Below, in pieces: positions 39,060 through 49,779 of a stretch of 64,000 nt of DNA; within the stretch, counting starts at the first letter, position 1; the number at the start of each line of letters is the position of its first letter. The DNA lies in NCBI GenBank assembly GCA_947095535.1, contig OX352773.1, positions 83,982,670 to 84,046,669 of the forward strand. The letters run 5' to 3'. Both the position numbers and the translations under genes were made by a program. The stretch is from Poecilobothrus nobilitatus. Its lineage: Eukaryota > Arthropoda > Insecta > Diptera > Dolichopodidae. The notes below the pieces were generated by a model. The model was not told the origin of the DNA and did not search any database. It was given only the letters and a program-made list of their open reading frames with translations.

Positions 39060-39800
39060 ATGAAACGTGAAACAGAGACATGAAACAGAATGACAGAGCA
39101 GCGATAACGACTACGCGTGGAAAATCATTTACGGATGTTGTAAAAAAAAGGGGCAGGTATTAATTGATTCTTCGAAACCTCTAATAATGCTAATGATACA
39201 GCAAAGGCAACAAAAACTAAAATTGATCAGGTAGTTAACAATATCAAGGTTTCTTCAATGAAAAATATTAGAAATGGTGGTGTTGTGATTGAATGTGATA
39301 GCGAAAAATAAATTGTAAATTTTAAAAAAGGAGTAGAAGAAGATATTAGTTGTGAGTATGAAGTAAATGTTGCCGGTATTAAGAAACCAAGGTTAAGATT
39401 TGGGATATTGATGAGGAAATAGTCAAAGAAGAAGTGATATATAAAATTAAGTAGCAAAATGATTTAGAGGAAGGAAGTTCTATCATCTTCAAAGCATTCT
39501 ATAAAATCAAGAATAAATAGAATTCCATGTGTGCAGTGGTTGAGGTTTATGCGGAGTTCTATAATGTGATGATGAAGGAAGGTAAAGTTAAAATGGTTGG
39601 AAAATTTGCAAAGTTATTGATGGAATATTTGTACGGAGATGCATCAAATGTTTCGGATATTGCCATTCAAAAGATAAGTGTAATTCACCGAAATATTGTA
39701 GGACATGCGCAAAAACTCACGAGGATGAACGCAACTGCAAAAAAGAGAGAAAGTGTGTAAACTGCTTGAAAATTAATAAGAAATTCAATCTTAGTCTTAA
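39060..39800 (+). pseudogene. LINE-8 ORF1 (gag-like) with zinc knuckles
   Basis: One frame reads KNIRNGGVVIECDSEK and YEVNVAGIKKPRLRFGI, the RRM-like part of LINE ORF1. After frame changes, 39655-39770 reads FVRRCIKCFGYCHSKDKCNS, then YCRTCAQTHEDERNCK and CVNCLK: tandem CX2C-type knuckles with the His present. Stops and shifts (for example 39309) break it. ORF2 remains follow directly, so ORF1 and ORF2 are from one LINE. Confidence 0.7.
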
Positions 39801-39894
39801 TGTAAATCTCTCAACGTTTGAAGTAAGTTAAAAAAAAGTAAAAAAAGTAAGTCTTCTAGCAACTACAGCAAGTAAATCAGAAGTTGTTATGTAC

Positions 39895-40430
39895 TTATTT
39901 AAATCTTGGTGCTCTTTTTAACTTGGTTGAGCTCAAAAGTTGCATGTTATATTGTTAAGTGAAATGCATATCACTGAAGAAATAGAGAACGAAAAAATAG
40001 CAATAGTTAAATATAAGTCAGTACATTGTCGATAACATTCACGTCACACTTATCGTGCTTCTATTTTCGTAAAGGAAAATATTACTATCCCTAGAAAAAC
40101 TGAAGTTAAAAGAGAGTTTATGAATATATTGTTATTAGTGTATTGATTAACAAGATAGAATATAATATTGTAGCTATATATAGGTTACCAAATAGCAGAT
40201 TTTCTGTTACTGATTTTCTTCAATTAATTTTAATATCGACTAGCTGCAGCATAGTAATAATGAAAATAGAAATAAAATTACAGAAGAAGATTGAAGGAAT
40301 ATTTAGTGGTAAAAAATTACTGTAGCAATATCAAGTATTATGGTGATCGGACTACCAAAATTTCAGATCACGAAACTTTGGACATTGAATTTCACTTGGT
40401 TGGTAAGTTACAGATTGGAATAAAAGAAGT
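39895..40430 (+). pseudogene. LINE-8 ORF2 endonuclease remnant
   Basis: Across frames: LFNLVELKSCM, LSEMHITEEIENEKIAIV, RASIFVKENI, INKIEYNIVAIYRLPNS, and after a large deletion NIKYYGDRTTKISDHETLDI. LSEMHI, VAIYRxPNS and SDHE are the conserved blocks of CR1/I-type LINE endonucleases. The central GDFN block is decayed (IVIMKIEI). The copy ends near 40430, where a minus-strand LINE begins. Confidence 0.65.
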
Positions 40431-40554
40431 ATATGGGTGGTTGGTATACGTGGTTGGTCCTGTCAGCCGTGGCAAGACCACAATTAGCGCGTTAGCACTA
40501 TTTGACTCCCACTACCCTGACCACAAGGCTACATCGGATTTAATTTTAGATCCA

Positions 40555-40830
40555 TTACGCGGCATTCAGGAACCTTACGGAACACAGTAGTGGTGATAGC
40601 ACCCTACCCTGGGGTGTGCCTCTACTTATTCTTCTAGTAATGTTATGGTTACCAAATTCCGACTGGATCTCTCTTGATTGTAACATATTAACAATCCACT
40701 GCCTAAGGGCAGTTTCTGCCCCTAGTTTTTCCAGTGAATTTTGTATGGCCGTTACATACACATTATTGAAGGTACCTTCTATGTCAAAGGTAGCCAATAT
40801 ATATTCCTTGTACTGTATCGATTGTTTCAC
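40555..40830 (-). pseudogene. RT fragment of LINE-4
   Basis: It carries KEYILATFDIEGTFNNVYVT (catalytic Asp; most relatives have AFDNV where this has TFNNV) and RRISRGTPQGRVLSPLLC, and then jumps to unrelated 3' sequence at about 40588. The YADD block, thumb and C-terminal domains are lost by a deletion. Confidence 0.82.
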
Positions 40831-41210
40831 GTCTCACTTGCCCTTACAATAGACGTGTTGGTACTTACATAGCGGAGTACTCTCTAGTACTCTTTTAAAT
40901 TCTAACTCGAGTCTTCTTTCGAGAGTTTTCATAAAAAGGATGATAGAATGATCGGAAAATGGGTACGCACTAAAATATATAAGGTTTCAGCGGCTGCATC
41001 AGTCCATGTCTCTTCCACAGTTCTTAGGAAGGAAGGATTGGAGTATTCTCTAGATAAAACTCTGCAAAGTCTGGCTGAATCTCTACCGCTTTCTATTGAT
41101 TCACAGTAATCTTTCCATGATTGGGTTTTGCCAATCGGATTATTCTTTTATATTCCCTAAGTTGGTCCTTATAGAGTTGCCACTTATTCTGCCTATAACA
41201 GATATTGTAG

Positions 41211-41252
41211 GGTCCTTCCTTAGGTTAGGAGGGTCCTTCCTTAGGTTAGGAG
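41211..41252. repeat. 21-bp perfect tandem duplication
   Basis: GGGTCCTTCCTTAGGTTAGGA occurs twice in a row. Confidence 0.9.
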
Positions 41253-41299
41253 ACTAGGGACGCCTACAATATCTCATTAAGTTCTCATTCCACTAGACC

Positions 41300-42200
41300 G
41301 GGTATGTTTTTTTGCTACGCTTAATAGGACATGCCACTTTGAATGAGACCTCCATGACCCTTGTAAACATGTTCTCTTTTCTAATTCATTTTCATTCGCA
41401 ATATCTGAGTTAGCTATTACCAAAAGTTTTTTTCTAGCACCTTTCCTGAATTTCTCCCAATCAGTAGCCCTGGCGTTTCTATAGAGCTTGGGATTTTCAG
41501 AAAATTTATAATTGTGGAAGAAAATCTATTTAGGGTTTCATCGTTATTTATAAATCTGGCACATCTGCCAACCTGGAAAACTATCCGAGCTTGGCAATAT
41601 GAAAGTGGGGTTACTGCCCCTATTGCATATATTTAGGTTTCTATTTAAAATAAAATCAAATAATGACTTACCTCGTTCATTCGTTTCTGAGCTTCCTCAT
41701 AAAGTAAGACGAGCATTAGCATAGCAGCCTGTGATCAATTTGCCACCTGTGTCATCTACCAATTGTTGAAACCGGGGCGGTGGAGCAGGTTCATCATGTG
41801 GCATGTACACTGAACTTATGTACACGCTCACATTGTTCCGCATTTCCAGTTTGACAACTGTCAAATCTTTATATCTAAAATTAGATCAGAGATGTGCACT
41901 TATATGTTTATTAGATTTATTGAGTAAAAAATTGTTTTTTATTTATACTTTTTCTCCACAAAATAATTTTATTAATATTTTATTTTTATAATTGTTAAAA
42001 TATTATATTTTTTTTTTTGGTTTATATATTAATTACCTTGGTCTGCTTACAGTATTAAATTCTATTCGCCCTGATGCGAGGATACTTAAATGTTTTTCTA
42101 GAATACATGTTTTTGGTTTATCTATTTCTAAACCTATATTCTTGTAGAATTGATTATAGTTACAGATGTTTAACCCTCTGATCTTGGATGAGTTAACTCA
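41300..42200 (-). pseudogene. Endonuclease remnant of LINE-4
   Basis: The minus strand around 41830-41690 reads VYMPHDEPAPPPRFQQLVDD, then LITGCYANARLTLYEEAQKR, matching the YxPHDxPAPP and GCDANAHH blocks of R1-type endonucleases. The catalytic Asp of GCDANA is changed to Tyr (GCYANA). Further down come ICNRG-like and VLDVT-like remnants and NNDETLNRF. There are many frame changes. Confidence 0.65.
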
Positions 42201-42239
42201 TGGTTCTTGAATGAGGGCTATGTTTAAGTCCCCCTCACC

Positions 42240-43200
42240 TAGGAGGACTACCAGATTATCCGACGCACACTTCGAGTGCCTTAGAGTAATCTGCACTACT
42301 CGCATCGCTTACCTCACAATGGACTGCTGTAGACTCCATTGAAAAGTCTCCCAGGAGCCCATTTGCTTCGTCCAGGTCGTCTATGTCTAGACTCCCCGGC
42401 TTAAATATTTTTAGTTTGGTATGCCGTATACCAAACCTCAGCTTATTGTTCAGCTTCTCCAAAGGACCCAGATTTTCCTTACTGATAAGAAGGGGAAACG
42501 ATATACTGTTTTTCAGCAGTTCATTGGACGATTTCTCTTTTATTATCAGTTTCCCAATTCATCAATTTCCCATTGTAACCGTCGGGTTATGTAGACGGAG
42601 ACACTCGAGGAGGTTTTCCCCGCTTATCTCCATCCTAGGAACACAGATACGGGCTATCGATCTTCTAGGGATTTTGATAGTTGGGATTATTCCAATTCTG
42701 GCTTCCTCCTAAGCGTTACCAATCTTAACAATGCTTCTGCTAAAGAAATCCAAGGAGAACTGATCCTCGCATCTGATTACCCTGATTACATCGGGTGAAT
42801 CGAAGCAAGAGAGTGGTCCTTCTGTTCCTCCTAGGGTGATCTCATTGACGATCTCGATCTCCCCTCAAGCTTGATCCACAGATCATTGGAAACTTTCCTG
42901 TCACTGGCTCTCTCGTTGACAACTGCATCATATAAACGGTAGTTTACAATATCGTTGTAATTTTTATGTGCTACAGTTTTCGAACTGCTGTGTAGATTTA
43001 TCTTTTGCACCTTGCTATACTTCTTATCTTCTCTCGTTAATAACACTTTTTGAACTTCTATTGACCTTCTTTTTAGTAGTGGAAATCCTATGGCTGGTAT
43101 TTCCATTACTATTTCAACTTGATGGCTTTGGAGCACTATGGCAGGTGCTTTCTCCAGCAACAGGCACTATAACTTTTGTTAGGGTCCTGGTACTCCTTCA
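42240..43200 (-). pseudogene. ORF1-like region of LINE-4
   Basis: The minus strand reads NDLWIKLEGRSRSSMRSP, FDSPDVIRVIRCEDQFSLDF, RSIARICVPRMEISGENLLE, CLRLHNPTVTM and LNNKLRFGIRHTKLKIFKPG. The pattern of a beta-rich domain (ARICVP, LRLHNPT, LRFGIRHTKLKI) resembles the DUF4780-type domain found in some insect LINE ORF1 proteins; I am moderately sure. Frames shift at about 42540 and 42800. Confidence 0.5.
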
Positions 43201-43439
43201 AACTGAGTTCTGGTTTGGTTGCTGAGGAGGTACTCTGGTATTCTGAAACCAATAATAGTCTCTTGAATTTGGCGAGAAAGAACAGTCCACATATGCAGAG
43301 GTCCCATACATATGCAAGGCTACTTACAATAGGGTGGCGCCTAGTGCTCTAAGGAGATATAATTGATATAATATCGCAACATAGAAGAATAACGATAACC
43401 AATGCATTGCCAGGATGGTTTAATAGCTACTTGGGTAGA

Positions 43440-44411
43440 TTGAAAGCTGAGAAGTTAAATAGTTATGTCAGGATAGTATTTAATAGAGGAGACTGAGCTT
43501 GTTGGGAAGAATACAAAAGTAAAATTTTATAATAAAGAAATTATAAAAACAAAAGATAAATATATCCGTGATCAATACTATAATACTGTGAAAATGTATT
43601 AAAAGCTTGGTATTGAAACAAAATAGTCACGAACAACTAAATAATGTCATATTAAATAATATTATCCTAAATAATGTTAATAAATTGGCAAATAGACTAA
43701 ATGAATTTTTCATAGATAGTGTAAAAAATATTCATGATAGCATACCGAGAGTTCAGTATGAGAATTTCGTTCCACAATGTACGAGTCAGTTCTTTTTTGA
43801 GTTAATTGATAGAGAGAAGATAATAAGCATTATTAAAAATTTTAAAAATAAACGTGATTGTTTTGGAATGAACAAAACATTTTAGAAGCCTCAGTTGATG
43901 TATTTGCTCCAATATTAACAAAAATAATAAATAACTCTTTGAGTAATGGTATGTTACCAGATAGTTGGAAAGATTCAATTGTGGTCCCGGTAGCCAATAT
44001 AAAGAATTCAAATAAGTGTGAAGATATGCGACCAGTCACAATGAAGATATTAGAAAAAGTCGTTTTTCCTCTCAACTGGGTAACTTTCCAGTGGCAAAAA
44101 TTGACAGATGTAGGATTGTGATTTCAATATTTCTAGACCTTAAACGTGAATTGAGACGGGGAAAGTCGTGATATTTTACTTAGCCAATTGCAGGTATAAG
44201 AAGTTAAAGGAAAAGATATTGAATGATTTCGTAGTTACTTATCAGCCAGGACTCAAAGAACTAAAATTAATGGTGTATATCCAAATGTCAAAAGTGTTGG
44301 TTTATGAGTATTCCATAAAGTTCGGTGTTAGGTGTATTGCTGTTTTTATTGCATATGAATGATATCAGTCGTATTTTTAAGTTTTCTCAAATTGCAATGT
44401 TTGCGGATGAC
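43440..44411 (+). pseudogene. RT N-terminal half of LINE-3
   Basis: Frames carry NKLANRLNEFFIDSVKNIHD, FELIDREKIISIIKNFKNK, ILTKIINNSLSNGMLPDSWK, DSIVVPVANIKNSNKCEDMR and, at the end, VLGVLLFLLHMNDISRIFKF then IAMFADDC. These are RT blocks up to the FADD catalytic pair. Frame changes at about 43860, 44090 and 44320 and a small deletion before VLGVLL show decay before or after the split. Confidence 0.75.
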
Positions 44412-45080
44412 TGTTTTTATTTTATTTTATTTTTATTTGCCTCGAATTCATAATATCATTTTACATTTAAACTTACTATATAGTGATGCAGTAAATCCTT
44501 TACAAGCTATAGAACCTTTTATACTTTAAGTTGTGAAACTAATCATTTAATCTTATAATTATTTAACTTATATCTACCAAAAGGAAAATGGCAAAATCAA
44601 AACCTTCTAATTTAAATTTTGATAAACATTATAAACATAATGTGTTTTTTTTTTATTTTTTTTTTATTTTTTTACAACTATGCTTTAACTTACAACTATG
44701 CTTAGACTAAAATAAACTAACTGAAAGCATACATGCTATGAGCTGACATTACTAACTAGTTCTTTTATAAGAACGTTATGTGAATTTTTACATTGAATAC
44801 TGAAATTTTTGGTGTAAATTTTAATTAAACCATATAAATATTGAACTCGTGACAGATCATGAAGTTTCTTGGTTGAAAAATAAAACGGTAAAATGTTTAA
44901 CATTTTAAGAATTTGATTTTGTTTGGTTTGGAGTCGCTTTATGTGACTATTTGATCATTTACCCCATACTACACAGCCGTAAAGCATTACGCTTTGAAAA
45001 ATTTGTTTAAATATATCAATATGATCTTTATATACAAGTTTTTTATCCATAAAAACGCCAAGATATTTAATGCAATTTTC

Positions 45081-46025
45081 TCAGGCAATGTCCTGACTAT
45101 TTATAATTAAATTCCGTCGAGGTAATGTTAATGACTTCCTGTTGCTTGTGAAGAAAATGGCTTGCGTTTTGTGAGAATTAGTTTTAATTTTCCATTTATC
45201 GTAATAGTTTTGTACGTCTAAATATGCTTCCTCTAGGTTTTTGATAATTGTAGTTGAATTTTTGGATGACGACAAAATGGCTGTATCGTCAGCGTATAAG
45301 CTGATGTTACAATTTTTAGGCTTTGGAAAATCAGAAATAAAAATATTATAAAGAATTGGTGAAAGTACAGACCCTTGGGGAGTGCCAGCAACAATATCAA
45401 AATTATCGCTTTTAACAGACCCAATGCGAACAAAAAATTTTCTACTAGATAAAAAACTCTTAATAATTTTTATTAAATAAATTGGAAAGTTAAACTTTTT
45501 CATTTTATACACTAGACCTTCTTGCCACATGGAATCAAAAGCTTTTTCTACATCCAGAGTGATCATTCCAGTCGATTTTTTGGAGTAAGTTTTTCCTGAC
45601 CATATTATCAATTCGTAATACCTGGTGCAAGTGGAGTGTGAGGCACGAAATCCAAATTGTTCTACAGGTATTAAATTTTTAGAATCAGTAAAATTAATAA
45701 TTCTGGTTTTTATACATTTCTCAAAAATTTTACTTAAAGCACTAAGAAGACTAATTGGTCTATAGCTAGATGGGTCAGCCCTGTTTTTATTAAGTTTGGG
45801 TATAGGAATAACGGATGCTGTATCTAAGTATTGAAGGAGATTTAAATTAATTGATTGATTTAACGTTTTTTTGAATTTGCGCCAGTTAGCTTTATTATAA
45901 TTTGAAATTTGAATAGGAGATGAGTTTGGTAAAGCGCTACCTTTAATCATTACTGGCAAATGGTCTGAGTTGAGCTTATTTAAAGTAATAGGAGCATCTA
46001 AAAATCGAGAATAATAATTTGACAA
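45081..46025 (-). pseudogene. Endonuclease end fused to RT in LINE-2 (internal deletion)
   Basis: The 314-codon frame starts with the endonuclease end (RFLDAPITLNKLNSDHLPVM) and NKANWRKFKKTLNQSINLNL, then jumps to VIPIPKLNKNRADPSSYRPI of RT. About 200 residues of linker and RT N-terminus are missing at about 45825. RT continues with EQFGFRASHST, LDVEKAFDSMWQ, GTPQGSVLSPILYN and LYADDTAILSS. Downstream of the stop at 45081, KYLGV- and STKKLHD-like pieces remain down to about 44850. Confidence 0.85.
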
Positions 46026-46189
46026 AACTATATCTATTGTTGATGGGTTTTGTTTGTTGCTATGTGGGTAATACGTGGGAGTCGGCGGGAATAAGATTGA
46101 GTATTTACTACTTATAAGTTTATTATTGAGAAGTTTACCCCAGGAATTATTTTTTAAACAATTCCAGTTTGAATGTCTTATTTTTTAGT

Positions 46190-46690
46190 TTTTTTTTCAT
46201 TTCCCTACTCTAACCCTAGTTTTTATGCGAATATAAATAGAGTTGAAATCCCCAAGAATTAAATAGTTACCATTTATTTTATTAAAAATTTCTAAATCAT
46301 GTTTAAAATACCCAGCATTGGTTTTTGTTAAGTTTCCACCTCTAAAATACACTACATAAATTTTTAACTCACCATTGTCTGTGTTTACACTAATACCAAT
46401 TGTTTCGAACACTTTAGTGCTTAACAAGGGTAAAGTAGAATGAGTAATAACTTTATTCACCAGTAACACCACCACCTTTTTTTGAAATTCTGTCGTTTCT
46501 GTAAATACTGTAGTCATTACTACTAAAAATATTATCATTATTTAGCCAGGTCTCTGTAATAGCTGCAATAAGTATGCTTTCATTTTTTAATACATCTAAA
46601 AATTCAATCTGTTTGTATTTTCTGCAAATACTTTCTGCTTTCAAAAAAAGAATATTAAAATTATTAAAATTAATTAATTTAATTAAATTT
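46190..46690 (-). pseudogene. Endonuclease N-terminal half of LINE-2
   Basis: It reads RKYKQIEFLDVLKNESILIA, AITETWLNND, YRNDRISKKGGGV, VYFRGGNLTK and NGNYLILGDFNS, the conserved endonuclease blocks. Right after GDFNS a foreign 42-bp segment (46198-46239) replaces the expected sequence. The frame resumes beyond it at about 46190 with WNCLKNNSWGKLLNNKLISS. Confidence 0.75.
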
Positions 46691-47470
46691 TTATTAACGG
46701 AAAGGTTCGTAGTCAACCTGAATACAGATTTGTTATTAGTTAGTCGTTGGTTGCGGATGAATAAGTTAAAGTTAAATGTCGCCAAAACTAGATGTATGAT
46801 AATTAATGTGCGTCCTAACCTTAGAAATAGTCCCGAATTTGTTATGGATAATGTAGCAATTGAATCAGTTGAATCTATAAAGTATTTAGGAGTAATTATT
46901 GATTGCAAGTTGAAATTTAAGGAACATCTAAATAATGTGTGCAATAAAATGTCTAAGAAAATTGGTTTTTTTCGTAGAATTAGAGGCAGTATCTCAAGGA
47001 CAAATGTAAAAATATTATATAATCCTATAATTTTACCACACTTTGATTAATGCGCCACAATCACTTTTACGTGTTCTTCTGACATAATGACAAGAATGCA
47101 AATTATTCAGAACAAAGTTATAAGAGTAATTCTGCAATGTGGTATCAGAACTCCGAGTGGATGAATGTAAATCAACGCATGTTATTTAAAGTGTTCATTT
47201 TCATATTCCATTTAAAAACTATATCTTGCCGCAGTATCTAAGTAAGAATCTCAGCATACAGTAAGCAAAGTTCAACCGTATTATTTGCGAGGAGGTGGAA
47301 ACTTTAAGAGTTCAGAGATTTAGTAGGTCTCAAAATATGCTATTATATAAGGAATTGCAGCTGTTTAACTAGTTACCAAATGAATTGAAATATATCCGAA
47401 ATTTAGATCCGTTCAAGAATGCAATCAGTAGATTTGTTAGAGAGAACTTTTGTTAATAATTGTTTGAAAT
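46690..47470 (+). pseudogene. RT C-terminal half of LINE-3
   Basis: One frame reads VNLNTDLLLVSRWLRMNKLK, LNVAKTRCMI, VESIKYLGVIIDCKLKFKEH and KMSKKIGFFRRIRGSISRTN. These are the RT thumb and following blocks (WLxxNKLxLNxxKT, IKYLGVxID). Stops accumulate after 47050, where IIQNKVIRVI-like and LRGGGN-like text remains. Confidence 0.78.
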
Positions 47471-48180
47471 AATGAAATTAATTGTAAATTTGTCTACTTG
47501 TTTCTTCAATTAAAAGTTGATTTTAAATATTTGATTTAAAAGTTGATTTTAAAGCCGTTTCCGAATCTGTCGCACTAACACTTGGCATTAGACACTTCAC
47601 ACTTTTTTCTTACGTGTATTACTCTTTTAGGGCGAATATTTAGCATAGTTCAGTACACTAAAAGATTGACAGATAATCAAGTGCAATCACACAATTTAGT
47701 GCACTATTTTCGAATGCACTAAAAAAATTCGGAGTTTTTCGCAATTAATTTAGTGCGAAATGCGATAGTTTTGGACACGGCCTAAATACTTCATTTGAAT
47801 TATCTTTGAAATTTCTTATTTATTTTACGTGTGATATCAGGATATTTTATTTTATTTTGGATTTTTTTTGTTTATGATTGAATTATTTTAATTTGTTATT
47901 TTGTATAATTTGTTAATTAACTGAAATTTTTTATGAATTGTGAAAAAGTTTTATTAAAAAAAAACTAATATATAATAATAACAATAATGAATTATAAAGA
48001 CAGCCCAAGTAACGATACGACTGTGATTACTGAGTTCTGAGTACATTTCCCTACTCTAACCCCAGTTTTTATGCGAATATAAATAATTTTAGTCACATAA
48101 ATAAACATTCGGAAATCTCTTAGAATTCGCAGATAACAAGTACTCAAATAATTCAATATGTACAGAACTTAATATGAATT
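47470..48180. other. Non-coding spacer
   Basis: No gene seen. It contains a small duplication of AAAAGTTGATTTTAAA (about 47510 and 47540) and the second copy of the 42-bp segment at 48044-48085. Confidence 0.5.
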
Positions 48181-48620
48181 ATTTTCCTGGACATGATGGT
48201 ACTTCAGAAAGTATCCTAAAAAAGTGTTCAAATTCCTTGGCACTTCCATAAACTTTTCTTTTTAATACCTCTTTAAGTATAGGTATTTTTGCGCATATTT
48301 GGAAGAAAGTATTATTAGATTTATTTTTAAGAAAGATTGAGCTAAATTGTCTGTAATTTCTAAAATCTTTCAGTTTGTGGTGCTTTCATTATTTCCGAAA
48401 ATCAGCATGGCTTTACCAAACACAAATCTACTACACCCAACCTAGGAGAATCTTTTTAAATAATATGGAATCGGGTTTCCAAAAAGATGTAATCTATACT
48501 GACTTTAGTAAGGTTTTAATCCATTAAAAAGGTTCATTAAAATTTAGAAGAGAGATAGCTGATGTAGATGTAGTTTTCTAACTGAAAAAGTAAACGGTAA
48601 CTTTATTTCACCTATGGTTA
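48180..48620 (+). pseudogene. LINE-9: RT fragment
   Basis: Across frames: PGHDGTSESILKKCSNSLAL, LFNTSLSIGIFAHIWKK, an ISENQHGFTKHKSTT-like block, and MESGFQKDVIYTDFSKV. These are RT blocks of CR1-type LINEs (PGPDGIPxxxLKKC, QHGFxxxxST, YTDFSKAFD). The first catalytic Asp (TDFSK) remains. The fragment ends before the second catalytic block. Confidence 0.68.
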
Positions 48621-49139
48621 CAAATAAAATTAAAACACCAATTCCCGTCTTAGATCTTCTAACATCAATCAAAGGATAAATTCACAATCAAAGTATAAAT
48701 TAAAACAGAAAATTTTTATTCAACCATGAATTTTTTTACTTTTAATTCTAATTTATGTTGTTTATTGTCATTATATAAGTATTTTTAATTATAATTAATA
48801 ATTGTATATAAGCTGTAAGCTTAGTAAATTGTAACTGAACTTTAATTATAAGAAATTTATTGTAACATTGTTCGTGTTAAACTATGTACATACATACAGT
48901 GAGTCAAAAAAGTATTCGTCTTTACTGCATAATATTATGCTCAATAGTTTTTCATCCCCAAACAATTTTTTTTATTATTTAGTTTTTCAAATAATAAATA
49001 AAAACAAAAATTTTTTTTATATTAGAATAGAAATAGCAATAACAAAAATAAACTAGAGTAAATTCATAACAAAAAAGTATTCGTCTTTTTAAATTTAATA
49101 TTAAATAACAAGAATATTAAGATAAAAGAATAATATTTT

Positions 49140-49775
49140 CTTTTGCCTTTTAATGTGTTCATATTCGATGGCTGCTCCTTTAGATTTATGTATTGCCTCC
49201 AAGCGTCTTGGAATAGAATTTACCAGATTTTGGGTTATATTTGGTGTAATTTGATTCCATTCCTTCTGTAACGAAATCTTATCGGCTTTGTTCGATATTT
49301 TTCTGTTTCTTATTTTTTTTCTAACAGATCCTATAAATTCTCTAAAGGATTAATATCTGGAGATTGTGGTGGTGTTTCCATGCAGTTTACTCGTTTGTGG
49401 GGTAATCACATTTTGGTATTATGGGCAGTATGCTTGGGATCGTTGTCTTGGGTGAAAACAAAATTTGTAGACAAACCCATCAACCCAGATACTGATGAGA
49501 TGGTTGTCTAATATTTGTATATAACTTTTGTGATACATAGTACCTTCAAAAACATAAATATTCCCCACAGAAGCAGTAAAATCCGCCATCATGTTTAACA
49601 CTGGGAGTTGAATTTTTGTTTTGTATTTCGGTATTAGGCTGTCTCCAAACCATTTTCTTCCCATCGGATCCGAAAATATTATACTTGCTCTCATCTGTGA
49701 ATACAACGTTATTCCAGAACGATATGTGGTGATTTTTGTAAGTTTTAGCATTTTCCAAACGTTTTTTATACCCTA
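49140..49775 (-). pseudogene. Tc1-type transposase, catalytic part
   Basis: The minus strand reads KTYKNHHISFWNNVVFTDES (first catalytic Asp), KYNIFGSDGKKMVWRQPNTE, then, after a frame change, ASVGNIYVFEGTMYHKSYIQ and ILDNHLIS. Further on comes a degenerate HTQDNDPKHTA-like region, then QSPDINPLENL with the third acidic residue (Glu), followed by a stop where Trp is usual. It ends LVNSIPRRLEAIHKSKGAA. This is the DDE domain of a Tc1 (DD34E) transposase with several frameshifts. Confidence 0.8.
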
Positions 49776-49779
49776 CACT

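Larger units (their letters stand above)
37100..39060 (+). pseudogene. LINE-7: endonuclease-RT linker fragment, split by a TIR element
   Basis: 37155-37340 reads QFNFKKANYDAINEFLNSYD, FSAIFNNIDLN and IYICNMSVK. After the inserted element, 39020-39060 continues KSKPKEFWKFFNMKRET. Both are typical of the linker between endonuclease and RT in CR1/jockey-like LINEs (NFKKANY, PKxFWKF). The two halves therefore belonged to one LINE before the 37341-39016 element entered. Confidence 0.65.
40440..43250 (-). mobile_element. LINE-4: R1-like retrotransposon, internally deleted
   Basis: The minus strand, from high to low coordinates, reads an ORF1-like region (43160-42240), an endonuclease (about 42200-41300), an RT piece (40830-40588) and a probable 3' UTR (about 40588-40440). 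GC content is higher than the surroundings. Order and motifs are those of an R1-type LINE, but most of RT and everything after it in ORF2 is missing. A 21-bp tandem duplication lies at 41211-41252. Confidence 0.75.
44412..46690 (-). mobile_element. LINE-2: jockey-like LINE inserted in LINE-3
   Basis: The minus strand begins near 46690 with NILFLKAESICRKYKQIEFL (start of the endonuclease), passes through endonuclease and RT, and ends in a (TAAAA)n-type tail at 44412-44440. It lacks ORF1, so it is 5' truncated. It interrupts LINE-3 within RT and is therefore the younger of the two. No clear target duplication is seen. Confidence 0.8.
43380..47470 (+). mobile_element. LINE-3: CR1/jockey-like LINE, split by LINE-2
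   Basis: The left part (43380-44411) holds the linker and the first half of RT. The right part (46690-47470) holds the second half. The minus-strand LINE-2 occupies 44412-46690. The left part breaks off immediately after the catalytic block MFADDC, and the right part resumes with the next RT block, so one RT gene was interrupted at that point. Confidence 0.8.

Noticed and set aside
40430..40590. Plus-strand peptide with GPVSRGKTTISALALF, resembling a P-loop
   Set aside because: The GKT match is short, lacks other NTPase motifs, and lies in what looks like the 3' UTR of the minus-strand LINE-4.
42383..43225. Two plus-strand frames (109 and 85 codons) with balanced composition
   Set aside because: Antisense of the LINE-4 ORF1 region, which reads as a recognisable protein on the minus strand.
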